A DNA stretch of 64,000 nt, from positions 2,232,001-2,296,000 of the forward strand of contig NZ_JADEXS020000001.1 of NCBI RefSeq assembly GCF_015207005.2. Direction: 5' to 3'. This document shows, one piece after another, positions 1 through 8,021 of this stretch. The notes under the pieces were generated by a model. That model worked only from the letters and a program-made list of their open reading frames with translations. It searched no databases and was not told the origin of the DNA. Made by a program: the position numbers and the translations under genes. The DNA is from Desmonostoc muscorum LEGE 12446 (GTDB lineage Bacteria > Cyanobacteriota > Cyanobacteriia > Cyanobacteriales > Nostocaceae). Each line of letters begins with the position of its first letter. Position 1 is the stretch's first letter.

Positions 1-223
1 TGGCTTAGTGGCCTTAGAGGATATTTACCACGATTTGGAACGGCATAATTGCCGCTTAATTCTCACAGGTTTACAACCCCAAGTTCGACAAATACTAGAA
101 CGTTCAGGATTGTTGAAAACAATCGGATTATCAAATTGTTTTGAAACAACCACAGATGCTATTTGCTCTCTCAATCCTCAGATTGAAAGACCATCTCAGC
201 TTGTAGCGACTAATTTAAATTGA
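1..223 (+). CDS. SulP-type sulfate permease, C-terminal STAS end (partial)
   Basis: The reading frame is open through the left edge, so only the last ~73 residues are seen and the start lies outside the window. The visible part reads GLVALEDIYHDLERHNCRLI..LTGLQPQVRQILERSGL, which has the pattern of the C-terminal STAS domain of SulP anion transporters (a helix after a DxSG-type loop, then a beta strand and the LxxSGL helix). In the family this cytoplasmic domain follows 10-14 membrane helices and regulates sulfate or bicarbonate transport. The membrane part is not visible, so an isolated STAS anti-sigma-antagonist protein cannot be fully excluded. Confidence 0.72.
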   Translation, partial: GLVALEDIYHDLERHNCRLILTGLQPQVRQILERSGLLKTIGLSNCFETTTDAICSLNPQIERPSQLVATNLN

Positions 224-367
224 ACTCAGCCCCCTCATTCTGTATCTAAGAGTGCTGACAACCTAAAATTTTGTTTCAAACCGCTAAAGCCCGATTGGGG
301 AATAGGGGTTTTGTGTCATGATGACAAAGTAGAACACATATGCTTTTCTAACTACAGGGAATCTCAC

Positions 368-1006
368 ATGGCTCTCCGTTTAGGTGATACAGTACCCAAC
401 TTTAAACAAGCCTCAACACACGGCGACATCGATTTTTACGAATGGGCAGGTGACAGCTGGGTTGTGCTGTTCTCTCACCCTGCTGATTTTACACCTGTTT
501 GCACAACAGAACTCGGCACAGTTGCCAAGCTGAAACCAGAATTTGACAAGCGCAATGTCAAAGCGATCGCACTTAGCGTTGATAATGTTGAATCACACAA
601 TGGCTGGGTGGGAGATATTGAAGAAACTCAAAGCACCACTCTTAACTACCCAATTTTGGCAGATGCCGATCGCCAGGTTTCTGACCTTTATGATATGATC
701 CACCCCAATGCCAACGCAGCTGTAACGGTGCGATCGGTTTTCGTAATCGACCCCAACAAAAAACTCCGTCTAACTTTCACATATCCCCCCAGCACAGGAC
801 GCAACTTTGATGAACTTTTGCGGGTGATTGATTCTCTGCAATTGACTGATAACTACAGCGTGGCCACACCAGCCGACTGGAAAGATGGAGAGGATGTCGT
901 AATTGTCCCCTCACTCAAAGATCCAGAAGTTCTCAAAGAGAAGTTCCCCAAAGGCTATCAGGAAGTTAAACCTTATCTGCGGTTAACTCCTCAGCCTAAC
1001 AAGTAA
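368..1006 (+). CDS. 1-Cys peroxiredoxin (Prx6 type)
   Basis: A 212-residue thiol peroxidase that reduces hydrogen peroxide and alkyl hydroperoxides in the cytoplasm. The peroxidatic motif is PADFTPVCTTELG with the active Cys at about residue 45. The long C-terminal extension (VVIVPSLKDPEVLKEKFPKGYQEVKPYLRLTPQP) is typical of the Prx6/1-Cys class. No second resolving Cys is seen. The ATG at 368 is preferred over an upstream in-frame codon at 311 because the family starts MALRLGDTVPNF and an AGGGA motif lies just before it. It is followed by a hairpin at 1031-1070 and looks monocistronic. Confidence 0.93.
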   Translation: MALRLGDTVPNFKQASTHGDIDFYEWAGDSWVVLFSHPADFTPVCTTELGTVAKLKPEFDKRNVKAIALSVDNVESHNGWVGDIEETQSTTLNYPILADADRQVSDLYDMIHPNANAAVTVRSVFVIDPNKKLRLTFTYPPSTGRNFDELLRVIDSLQLTDNYSVATPADWKDGEDVVIVPSLKDPEVLKEKFPKGYQEVKPYLRLTPQPNK

Positions 1007-1030
1007 ATCTAAAAATGATTTCCTGCATTA

Positions 1031-1070
1031 GACGCAAAGCCGCCAACCTATATCTTGGCGTCTTTGCGTC
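1031..1070 (+). terminator. Hairpin after the peroxiredoxin gene
   Basis: The arms GACGCAAAG (1031-1039) and CTTTGCGTC (1062-1070) pair perfectly, extended inward by CGCCAA (1041-1046) with TTGGCG (1055-1060). There is no clear U tract, so it may be a processing or stability hairpin rather than a classical terminator. Confidence 0.5.
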
Positions 1071-1124
1071 TTTGCGTGAGAATAAAGTCATTGGGCTAGA
1101 AATCGGAACCTGGAGGAAATCCCC

Positions 1125-1709
1125 ATGTTTTCATCCCCTTTAGTTTTACAAATTCCGTCATCAATGCAAATCACAGACGAACAATTTTTTGAGTTCTGTC
1201 TGGCGAATCGTGATTTACGCATTGAACGCAATAAATTTGGAGAATTGGTAATTATGCCTCCTACTGGTTCAGAGACAGGAAACCGAGAAATTAATATCTC
1301 AGGACAGTTATGGGTGTGGTCAGAACAGGATGGCACAGGTATAACTTTTAGCTCTAGTACTGGATTTAAGTTATCAACAGGTGCAGAGCGCTCTCCAGAT
1401 GCTTCCTGGATTAAACTAGAACGGTGGAATTCTCTGTCTCCAGAACAACAGCAAAAATTTGCCCCCATTTGTCCAGATTTTGTAGTCGAACTCAAATCTC
1501 CCAGCGACAACCTCCAAACTCTGAAGGAAAAAATGGAGGAATATATGAATGAGCCGGGAATACAGTTAGGCTGGTTGATTGACCGTAAGCAACGTAAAGT
1601 CTATATTTATCGTCCTGGATTATCAGAGGAATGTTTGGATAATCCTGCTAGCGTTAGTGGCGATCGCATATTGCCTGGTTTTATTTTGAATATGAGTAAA
1701 GTTTGGTAA
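1125..1709 (+). CDS. Uma2 family endonuclease-like protein (DUF820)
   Basis: A 194-residue protein of the very large cyanobacterial Uma2/DUF820 family, which has a PD-(D/E)XK nuclease fold. Visible family features are the early 'NRDLRIERNKFGELVIMPPTG' segment, the acidic PDASWI, and the catalytic-type PDFVVELKSPSD (D-x-x-V-E-L-K). The C-terminal GWLIDRKQRKVYIYRPG strand is also typical. A strong Shine-Dalgarno (TGGAGGAAAT) precedes the ATG. These genes occur in tens of copies in Nostoc genomes and their biological role is not established. No partner gene is obvious. Confidence 0.9.
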   Translation: MFSSPLVLQIPSSMQITDEQFFEFCLANRDLRIERNKFGELVIMPPTGSETGNREINISGQLWVWSEQDGTGITFSSSTGFKLSTGAERSPDASWIKLERWNSLSPEQQQKFAPICPDFVVELKSPSDNLQTLKEKMEEYMNEPGIQLGWLIDRKQRKVYIYRPGLSEECLDNPASVSGDRILPGFILNMSKVW

Positions 1710-1746
1710 AAAAGTAGGTATGTACAGCTGTAAGCCCCTACAAAAC

Positions 1747-1768
1747 AAAAAAAACCCGCCGTAGCGGG
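1747..1768 (-). terminator. Rho-independent terminator of the pirA-like gene
   Basis: On the minus strand a CCCGC/GCGGG stem with a 4-nt loop (1755-1768) is followed by an uninterrupted run of eight T (A tract at 1747-1754 on the plus strand). It lies 36 bases past the stop codon of the small gene at 1804-1959. Confidence 0.85.
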
Positions 1769-1803
1769 ATACACAACAAAACTATGAACGATGAAAACTT
1801 GAT

Positions 1804-1959
1804 TTAGTAGGAATACTTCATCTCAGCTTCGAGCTGACGAATCAGTTGTTCGTCACCTTTCGCTCTGGCTACTTGCAAGCGATGTTCTAAGCTTTTTTGA
1901 ATATTCTCTCTGTGAGCTTCTCGCGCTTTCCTGGCAGTCTGTAATCTACCTTGATTCAT
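1804..1959 (-). CDS. pirA: PirA-like small PII-interacting regulator
   Basis: A 51-residue, strongly charged, probably helical protein (MNQGRLQTARKAREAHRENI..., ending RQLEAEMKYSY). Length and composition fit PirA, a small cyanobacterial protein reported to bind PII and relieve its activation of N-acetylglutamate kinase, thereby tuning arginine synthesis. The ATG at 1959 is chosen over a longer upstream frame because AGAGGT lies 8 bases before it and because the extension would run through the promoter. A perfect NtcA box (2020-2033) lies upstream and a strong terminator downstream. The family call is from memory of length, sequence and regulation; an unrelated small protein remains possible. 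Confidence 0.6.
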   Translation of the reverse strand: MNQGRLQTARKAREAHRENIQKSLEHRLQVARAKGDEQLIRQLEAEMKYSY

Positions 1960-2019
1960 AGGAATTACCTCTTTAATTTTTGACTTTATGTCTTGTATTC
2001 TTAACATAGCATAGGTTTT

Positions 2020-2033
2020 GTAGCTGTTGCTAC
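2020..2033. promoter_or_regulatory. NtcA-binding site GTA-N8-TAC
   Basis: GTAGCTGTTGCTAC is a perfect match to the palindromic consensus of NtcA, the global nitrogen regulator of cyanobacteria. It lies 60 bases upstream of the pirA-like ATG (minus strand) and 36 bases upstream of the plus-strand ATG at 2070. On the minus strand TATGCT/TATGTT -10-like hexamers occur only 6-12 bases after the box. That would place the box over the -35 region, a position suited to repression rather than the class II activation spacing of ~22 bases. Confidence 0.72.
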
Positions 2034-2069
2034 AGAAATTTTGAATTTTATCCAAATTTTAATCAAATC

Positions 2070-2897
2070 ATGTCTGAGAACCGTATCGGTCAACAACCAG
2101 TGGTGACTTTGCTGAGCGATTTCGGCGATCGCGATGTCTATGTAGGGGTGATGAAAGGAGTAATAGCCCAAATCAACTCTCAAATCATGGTGGTAGACTT
2201 GACGCACCAAATTCCGCCGCAAGACACAGCCGCAGCCCGGTTTTGTTTGATGAATGCTTACCCCTATTTTCCAGTTGGGACAGTGCATGTAGCAGTGGTA
2301 GATCCAGGTGTGGGGAGCAAGCGACGGGCGATCGCAGTAGAATTTGCTCAAGGGTTTCTTGTGGGACCTGATAATGGCATTTTCAGTGGAGTATTAAGTC
2401 AAAGTCCGGCGATGTCTACGACGGGCTACGCCTACGCAGCGGTGGAACTCACAAATCTTAACTATTGGCGAACTCCCGAACCAAGCAAGACTTTTCACGG
2501 TAGGGATATTTTTGCACCAGTGGCAGCTAATCTTGCCAGTGGTGTCCCACTCGAACAGCTGGGACAAAAAATCGATCCAGCAAGTTTGGTTAAGCTGGAT
2601 ATCGGCGAGTGCAAGCAGACAACAACTGGTGTAGTGGGTTGCATTCAATATATCGATGGCTTTGGCAACTTAGTGAGCAACATTCCTGGAAGTTTCGTCC
2701 AAGGTAAAAGCTGGTACGTGCAAGTTGAGCGGTTGAATGTACCAGGGTGTGAAACTTATAGTAATGTCAAAGTGGGAGAGGCAATCGCTTTGGTTGGCAG
2801 TCACGGCTGGGTAGAAATTGCCGTCAATAGCGGCAATGCTCATTCACAGTTACAGCTTAATTTACAAGATGCCCTACAAATTTTGTTTTTTGACTGA
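2070..2897 (+). CDS. SAM hydroxide adenosyltransferase (DUF62 family)
   Basis: A 275-residue cytoplasmic enzyme of the DUF62/SAM hydrolase family, related to fluorinase and chlorinase, which cleaves S-adenosylmethionine to adenosine and methionine using water. Visible motifs are LLSDFGDRDVYVG near the N-terminus, VDPGVG, LVGPDNGIFSG and DGFGNLVSNIP. The GPDNG-FSGVL segment is interrupted by a ~10-residue in-frame insertion (AMSTTGYAYA) encoded by a dispersed repeat at 2409-2437. The family normally runs from this segment straight into the conserved AVELTN. The enzyme may tolerate this as a surface loop. The physiological role in cyanobacteria is unknown. Confidence 0.88.
   Translation: MSENRIGQQPVVTLLSDFGDRDVYVGVMKGVIAQINSQIMVVDLTHQIPPQDTAAARFCLMNAYPYFPVGTVHVAVVDPGVGSKRRAIAVEFAQGFLVGPDNGIFSGVLSQSPAMSTTGYAYAAVELTNLNYWRTPEPSKTFHGRDIFAPVAANLASGVPLEQLGQKIDPASLVKLDIGECKQTTTGVVGCIQYIDGFGNLVSNIPGSFVQGKSWYVQVERLNVPGCETYSNVKVGEAIALVGSHGWVEIAVNSGNAHSQLQLNLQDALQILFFD
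2409..2437 (+). repeat. Small dispersed repeat (SDR) copy 1, in frame inside the DUF62 gene
   Basis: GATGTCTACGACGGGC... through CTACGCCTACGC, about 26-29 bases. It is nearly identical to copies at 9897-9922 and 28211-28240, with a shortened copy at 28032-28054. It reads MSTTGYAYA in the host frame. It matches the description of small dispersed repeats of Nostoc (21-27 bases). Confidence 0.85.
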
Positions 2898-3010
2898 TTT
2901 ATATCCTAGAGCATAGTTTTGCAGATACCCACATTAAATTCGTCTTATTGCCCATAATAATAAAGGTAACCGTACCACTCGATTAACGAATCATAACTAT
3001 ATTCTTCACT

Positions 3011-3667
3011 ATGACTACGCAAATACTACCTGCACCAGAAGTTTATCAAGGTCAGTTTGGGGAATTTACAATTACCCAGAGCGATCGCACCGGAGTAATG
3101 ATCTACCGCGCTGGCTTAATGATAGCTGCACTCAGTTTTGCCATCGGTAGCGCTTTGGTTTTGCTCAACAATAACCCAACTGTTTTAAGTGCGCTGACAC
3201 CTCTATATGCTTGTTTTATTCTGGCTCTTGGTGTAAGTTTATTTACCATTCATATTTACATGGCATCACTACACCGAATGTTGCAAGTTTTTTGGGCGAT
3301 CGGTACTATCGCATCGCTGATATTGGCACTATCTAGTAGTGAACCTTTGGCTGTTACTGTTTACAATCAGCCTCTTACTTTATTTGGAGTTGGTTTTATC
3401 TTCGTTGCTCTGACAGGTATTTATTTTAAAGAAGCTGTTTGCTTCAATCGCCTGGAAACTAAAGTATTAACTCCAATAGTACCATTACTATTGTTAGGAC
3501 ATTTGGTAGGAGTTTTACCAATTCAGTGGGAAAGTGTTTTATTAGGAATTTGGGCAACGTTATTTTTGGTATTTGCTCTGCGAAAGACAGTGCAAGCAAT
3601 TCCCGCTGATATTGGCGATAAATCTGTATTTACTTACTTGAAAGAACAGCGTTTAGCTAAGGTTTAA
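3011..3667 (+). CDS. Cyanobacterial integral membrane protein (DUF2301-like)
   Basis: A 218-residue protein with a short polar N-terminus (MTTQILPAPEVYQGQFGEFTITQSDRTG) followed by about six or seven hydrophobic helices, ending in a short basic tail. The N-terminal signature and size recall DUF2301 membrane proteins, which have no assigned function. It overlaps the next gene by one base (TAATG), so the two are probably co-transcribed and translationally coupled. Confidence 0.65.
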   Translation: MTTQILPAPEVYQGQFGEFTITQSDRTGVMIYRAGLMIAALSFAIGSALVLLNNNPTVLSALTPLYACFILALGVSLFTIHIYMASLHRMLQVFWAIGTIASLILALSSSEPLAVTVYNQPLTLFGVGFIFVALTGIYFKEAVCFNRLETKVLTPIVPLLLLGHLVGVLPIQWESVLLGIWATLFLVFALRKTVQAIPADIGDKSVFTYLKEQRLAKV

Positions 3668-4356
3668 TGCAGGTAAAAAAACTTAGGCGTCTAAAATTTC
3701 CCAAAATCAAACTCGTAAAACGCCAAGAAATATGGACACTTACGGCTCCGGGATGGGCAATTGCGATCGCTGTGATTGCCTATTTAATGTTTTTCAGTAT
3801 TACTCATGTACATTCATATCTCGCCGTAAGTTCTCCTATCAAATCAGCAGAAATATTAGTTGTTGAAGGATGGCTACCAGATTCTGCTATAGAACAAGCT
3901 TTGATTGAATTTCAAAACGGTTCTTATCGTCAAATAATTACTACCGGAGGTTCATTCGGAAGAGGAAATTATCTGACTGAATACAATAATTTTGCAGAAG
4001 TGACAGCCGCCACCTTGAAGAAACTCGGTTTACAAGCAGATAAAGTGGTAGCTGTTCCCACACCTTTTGTAGTCAAGGATCGGAGTTATGCCTCTGCTGC
4101 TGAATTTTATCGCTGGCTATCCAATTCCAATTTAAAAGTGCGATCGATTAATCTTTTTTCTTTGGACGCTCATACCCGTAGGAGTTGGTTAATTTTCAAA
4201 AAACTACTGAATCCTGGCATTCAAGTTGGTGTGATTGCTGCCAAAACCAAAGATTACGATCCAAATAAATGGTGGGGTTCCAGCGAAGGTGTGCGGACAG
4301 TTCTTGATGAAATAATTGCTTATACTTATGCCCGGTTTTTGAGTTGGAAAAACTGA
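3667..4356 (+). CDS. YdcF/ElyC-like DUF218 membrane-anchored protein
   Basis: A 229-residue protein with a basic N-terminus, one membrane helix at about residues 28-48 (APGWAIAIAVIAYLMFFSI), then a Rossmann-like DUF218 domain (EILVVEGWLPDSAIEQAL, IITTGG, SYASAAEFYRWL, SLDAHTRRSWLIFKKLL). DUF218 proteins such as SanA and ElyC act in envelope maintenance, but no reaction is established. The start codon overlaps the stop of the membrane protein upstream, suggesting a two-gene operon. Confidence 0.75.
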   Translation: MQVKKLRRLKFPKIKLVKRQEIWTLTAPGWAIAIAVIAYLMFFSITHVHSYLAVSSPIKSAEILVVEGWLPDSAIEQALIEFQNGSYRQIITTGGSFGRGNYLTEYNNFAEVTAATLKKLGLQADKVVAVPTPFVVKDRSYASAAEFYRWLSNSNLKVRSINLFSLDAHTRRSWLIFKKLLNPGIQVGVIAAKTKDYDPNKWWGSSEGVRTVLDEIIAYTYARFLSWKN

Positions 4357-4686
4357 AAGTTGTCGGAATTCAGAATTCAGGAGTCAGGAGCCAGAATTCA
4401 GATCAGATCCCCGACCTCTTCAAGGATACTTTTGGCAAATCAGGGGTCATACCCTACGATTTTTCGTTATTCCAACAGATGTAGAGATGTGGCAATGCAA
4501 CGTCTCTTGGCGATCGCCTTCTTGAAAGTTATTTTTTAGCCGATTCTGGGAACTCTATGAATACGGTTCAGTAATTCGCGCAGAGTTAAGCACGAAAGCT
4601 GAATTTATAGGTAGCAATTGAGACTGCTTACCTGTGCCAATCTGATCCGTGTTGTAAGAATCGTTTAGAGTTTTGAGGATCGGCTG
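4357..4686. other. Intergenic region with short gaattca/gagtcag repeats
   Basis: Contains copies of the GAATTCAG/GAGTCAGGAG short repeats at 4365-4400 that recur in other gaps (30060-30190, 42015, 57160-57550). No credible ORF or RNA gene was recognised. A promoter for the gene at 4687 must lie here but is not clear. Confidence 0.4.
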
Positions 4687-5991
4687 ATGGATAAATCAAT
4701 TATTCAGTTGGTTGACGAATTACCAACTGACAATATCACTATCAAAGTTTTAAAGGCTCTTGATTACGTAGCGCCAGGTGAATGGAACAATTTGGTGGGG
4801 TTTGACAATAACATCCGCGCCATCACTGGAGAAAGCGATCCTCAGGTAATTCAGAAAATCCGCGATCGCGCTGTTGCTTTATATCAAGATCCTCAAAAAG
4901 GCTACCAGGCTGCAATCAAACTTTATCAAACAATTGATAAAGCAGATACAGCTATGGCGACGGCGGCTTTAGCTAATAAAGTTGGTGAAAAAATTGGCTT
5001 TCTTTCTTTTTTAAGCAAAGTTACTCCCAAAGCTGACGTAACTCAATCGATTGATTTAGTCCTGAAAATCGCCGTTGAAATCATCGCTTTCTGCAAACTA
5101 AATGGTATTCCTCAACCTAACCCCCAAGAGTTTGCCAACTCCCTGACTAACAACTATCAAAATGCATCTCTCATGCGGATGGTTGCTTTAGTTTGTCTAG
5201 ATGGAATTTTGCCCTTAGGGCCAGATTTCTTAAGCAAAATCCACTCAATTATTAGTGGCGCTGATACTAGCGTAGTAGCTCAAAATCCTGTTTTCTTAGC
5301 TATTAATAATTCTCTACCAGGTAATAACCCATCTGATAAACTTGGTTTTATTAATCAGGGTTTTAACGCTGTGCAAGGGTGGATGAATAACTTAGTATCC
5401 AAAACAGGTATCACTCCGCAATCAATTTCTAGTCATTTGGGTAATTTTATTCAGATTGCTGATGATAATTTAGATTTTGTAGCAGCATTTCTAGACCAAA
5501 CTACAAACTACTACGAACATACAGGAATTCAAACTGTTGCTCGCAGCGTGATTTTGGAAGCATATCCTTTAGTAAAAGAGGAAATTAAACAACATGCGCA
5601 AAAGCCTATTCAAGATGTTTCATCTGCTGTGAAGTCAGATAATAGTCAATATGGAGTCAGCAAAACAGTAGAAGTTTGGGATGGTGATGATGAAGATTGG
5701 TATCAAGGAACAATTGAAAAAATCCAAGATGACCAATTTTTTATTCATTACCTTGGTTACGGTTCATCTTATGATGAATGGGTAGGTGGAGATGATATTC
5801 GTACTCGCGATCTTTCCTCTGCTGATGGCAATGGATATGCAGTTGGTCAAAAGGTAAAATGTTGGGATGATGACCAAGAAGCTTGGTATTCTGCTACCAT
5901 TCAGCAAATCCAAGGTCAGCAATACTTTCTTCGCTACGCAGGTTATGACTCATCTTATGATGAGTGGGTTGATAGCGATGAAATTCGCTAA
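4687..5991 (+). CDS. Protein with two C-terminal Tudor-knot/MBT-like repeats
   Basis: A 434-residue protein in two parts. Residues 1-~310 are a mainly helical region I do not recognise. Residues 324-372 and 386-434 are two 49-residue repeats of the same design (VEVWDGDDEDWYQGTIEKI...YLGYGSSYDEWV..DDIR and VKCWDDDQEAWYSATIQQI...YAGYDSSYDEWVDSDEIR). The V-x-W/C-x(D)-W-Y-x-(G/A)-T-I, Y-x-G-Y and Y-D-E-W-V pattern is that of Tudor-knot/chromo-barrel domains, best known in eukaryotic chromatin proteins where they bind modified peptides or RNA. No signal peptide is visible. A strong hairpin follows the stop. Function unknown. Confidence 0.7.
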   Translation: MDKSIIQLVDELPTDNITIKVLKALDYVAPGEWNNLVGFDNNIRAITGESDPQVIQKIRDRAVALYQDPQKGYQAAIKLYQTIDKADTAMATAALANKVGEKIGFLSFLSKVTPKADVTQSIDLVLKIAVEIIAFCKLNGIPQPNPQEFANSLTNNYQNASLMRMVALVCLDGILPLGPDFLSKIHSIISGADTSVVAQNPVFLAINNSLPGNNPSDKLGFINQGFNAVQGWMNNLVSKTGITPQSISSHLGNFIQIADDNLDFVAAFLDQTTNYYEHTGIQTVARSVILEAYPLVKEEIKQHAQKPIQDVSSAVKSDNSQYGVSKTVEVWDGDDEDWYQGTIEKIQDDQFFIHYLGYGSSYDEWVGGDDIRTRDLSSADGNGYAVGQKVKCWDDDQEAWYSATIQQIQGQQYFLRYAGYDSSYDEWVDSDEIR

Positions 5992-6001
5992 ATATTGAAT
6001 G

Positions 6002-6027
6002 AATACGGGGCGATGGCGCCCCGTATT
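6002..6027 (+). terminator. Strong hairpin after the Tudor-repeat gene
   Basis: Perfect 11-bp arms AATACGGGGCG (6002-6012) and CGCCCCGTATT (6017-6027) with a 4-base loop, 10 bases after the stop codon. The T run is interrupted and lies ~12 bases further on. Confidence 0.65.
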
Positions 6028-6089
6028 AACATACAGTATTTTTCAAAATTCATTATTTAAAAATAATTCTCCAAGTCACAATTCTTTCG

Positions 6090-6182
6090 CCGAGAGAGAG
6101 ACGCGATAAATCGCCGTCTCTACAATCATCAATCTTTTGTAGAGACGCGATTTATCGCGTCTGTCGATTTATCGCGTCTGTT
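6090..6182. repeat. Palindromic dispersed repeat (AGAGACGCGAT family)
   Basis: About 29 bases reading GAGAGACGCGATAAATCG... recur inverted after a short loop (TTGTAGAGACGCGATTTATC...), with one base difference, followed by a partial direct copy (GTCGATTTATCGCGTCTG). A similar arm occurs at 19311-19340. This is a MITE-like interspersed element in the 315-base gap between genes; nothing else is recognised in that gap. Confidence 0.7.
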
Positions 6183-6306
6183 ACTTTTTGTAGCATTGCC
6201 AGAAAAACCCTTTTTAATTACGAATTACAAATTATCTTGATACTTGCGCTACGATATCCCCTATTGCCTTTGTGCAATGTGAGGAGTAGTCAGGTCAAAC
6301 ACGAAC

Positions 6307-7425
6307 ATGATAGAAGAATTCAATACACAGGGTGCAGAAAATCTAGTTGCGATCGCCGATCAATTCGCCCGACTGGGAAAGGTTATAAGTACCAAAGCAT
6401 TCGGTAGTGGTAATATCAATGACACCTTTTTGGTAACTCTAGATTGCTCAAAACAACAGCATTTTGTTCTACAACGCATTAATACACAAGTATTTCATCA
6501 GCCAAAATTGATTATGCAAAATATGTGTATCTTCACTGAGCATGTTCGCAAAAAATTACAATCTACTCCTCTAAATCGTCGCTGGGAAGTACCGCAAGTA
6601 CTACTGACTAAAAACGAACAAGACCACTGGCGAGATGCTGACGGTTCCTTTTGGCGGGCAATTAGCTTTATTGAAGATTCACAATCCTTTGATACCATGC
6701 ACGATCGCTCACATGCACAAGAAATCGGTTATGCATTGGGAATGTTCCACAATTTGATCAGCGATTTGCCACCAGAAAAACTCGCTGATACCCTCGAAGG
6801 ATTCCATATTACACCGCTTTATCTTCAGCATTACGATGAAGTTTTAGCAACTACCAAAGTGTGTAAAACTCCTGATGTTAATTATTGCTTGGAATTTGTT
6901 AGCGATCGCCAAACCTTTGCACATATCCTCGAAAATGCCAAAGCACAAGGCATTCTACCGCTGCGTCTGATGCACGGCGATCCAAAAATCAATAACGTCA
7001 TGTTCGACACTGCTACCCAGCAAGCCGTCAGTGTCATAGACCTAGACACCGTGAAACCCGGTCTGGTACATTACGATATTGGCGATTGTTTGCGATCGGG
7101 TTGCAATCCGGCTGGAGAAGAAACGCAGAATTGGGAAGATGTTTATTTTGATACCGATTTGTGCCAGGAAATTTTAGCAGGTTATCTTGGTGTGGCTAAG
7201 GCTTTTCTGACAGAAAATGACTATGCCTATATCTACGATGCAATTCGTCTCATCACCTTTGAACTAGGATTGAGATTTTTTGCTGATTATTTAGCAGGAA
7301 ACGTCTATTTCAAAGTGAAGCACCCAGAACATAATTTAGCAAGAGCGATCGTCCAGTTTAAACTCACCGAAAGTATCGAATCCCAAGAAACGCAGATTCG
7401 CAAAATCATCAAAGATATTAAATGA
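6307..7425 (+). CDS. APH-fold kinase (sugar/choline kinase-like phosphotransferase)
   Basis: A 372-residue cytoplasmic protein with the aminoglycoside-phosphotransferase fold. The N-terminal lobe has SGNINDTF and FVLQRIN (nucleotide-binding strand and Lys/Arg region). The catalytic loop is LMHGDPKINNVMF (Brenner-type HGD...N), and the metal-binding segment is VIDLDTVKPGLVHYDIGDCLR. The 'HGDPK-NN' pattern resembles N-acetylhexosamine 1-kinase and related small-molecule kinases more than antibiotic kinases. The substrate is unknown. Its stop overlaps the start of the DOMON-like gene (ATGA), so they form an operon. Confidence 0.8.
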   Translation: MIEEFNTQGAENLVAIADQFARLGKVISTKAFGSGNINDTFLVTLDCSKQQHFVLQRINTQVFHQPKLIMQNMCIFTEHVRKKLQSTPLNRRWEVPQVLLTKNEQDHWRDADGSFWRAISFIEDSQSFDTMHDRSHAQEIGYALGMFHNLISDLPPEKLADTLEGFHITPLYLQHYDEVLATTKVCKTPDVNYCLEFVSDRQTFAHILENAKAQGILPLRLMHGDPKINNVMFDTATQQAVSVIDLDTVKPGLVHYDIGDCLRSGCNPAGEETQNWEDVYFDTDLCQEILAGYLGVAKAFLTENDYAYIYDAIRLITFELGLRFFADYLAGNVYFKVKHPEHNLARAIVQFKLTESIESQETQIRKIIKDIK

Positions 7426-7958
7426 ATAACCAGACATTTTCCTTGCAACCATTTGTTTCTAGCGAATCCCCAGCGAATTTGCAAATCGCAGGTAATATCA
7501 GCCGAAATATTAATCAACTTAGCATCTGTTATACCCTCACAGGTGATTTGAAAGAAATAGCGTTAGCAAAGCCAGCTACACCATCACGCAAGCATCAACT
7601 GTGGGAAAATACTTGCTTTGAGTTTTTCCTTGGCATCAAAAACTCTCAACAATATTGGGAATTCAACCTGTCACCCGCCGGAGACTGGAATGTTTATCGT
7701 TTTGATGGATACCGTCAAGGAATGCGGGAAGAAACAGCCTTGACAATACTTCCGTTTAATGTTGAAAATCAAACCGATAAATTAGTACTTACTTTGAACA
7801 TTGATTTGGATAAAATGATTTCGCCAGAACAAATAATTGAAGTTGCCATTACCACTGTTATTAAAAATAGAGATGGTGGCGTTACTTACTGGGCATTAAC
7901 TCATCGAGGTGCAGAAGCTGATTTTCATTTGCGAGACAGTTTTATTCTTGAAGTGTAA
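7422..7958 (+). CDS. DOMON-like domain protein
   Basis: A 178-residue all-beta protein resembling the cyanobacterial DOMON-like family. Visible features are the LCYTLTGDL-type strand, the RKHQLWENTCFEFFLG segment and the WEFNLSPAGDWNVYRFDGYRQGMR block. DOMON folds bind sugars or haem in other proteins. No signal peptide is seen here. The ATGA overlap with the kinase upstream suggests that the two proteins act on the same sugar-like compound; this is inference from context only. Confidence 0.75.
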   Translation: MNNQTFSLQPFVSSESPANLQIAGNISRNINQLSICYTLTGDLKEIALAKPATPSRKHQLWENTCFEFFLGIKNSQQYWEFNLSPAGDWNVYRFDGYRQGMREETALTILPFNVENQTDKLVLTLNIDLDKMISPEQIIEVAITTVIKNRDGGVTYWALTHRGAEADFHLRDSFILEV

Positions 7959-8021
7959 GTTATAGCTGAACTTAGAATGGGAATACTATTAGTGGTTTAG
8001 CAATCGAAAAGGCTTGTGAGA

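Noticed and set aside
6270..6300. Yfr1-like small RNA core (ACTCCTCACA on the minus strand)
   Set aside because: Only part of the core is present and no flanking hairpins or terminator were seen.
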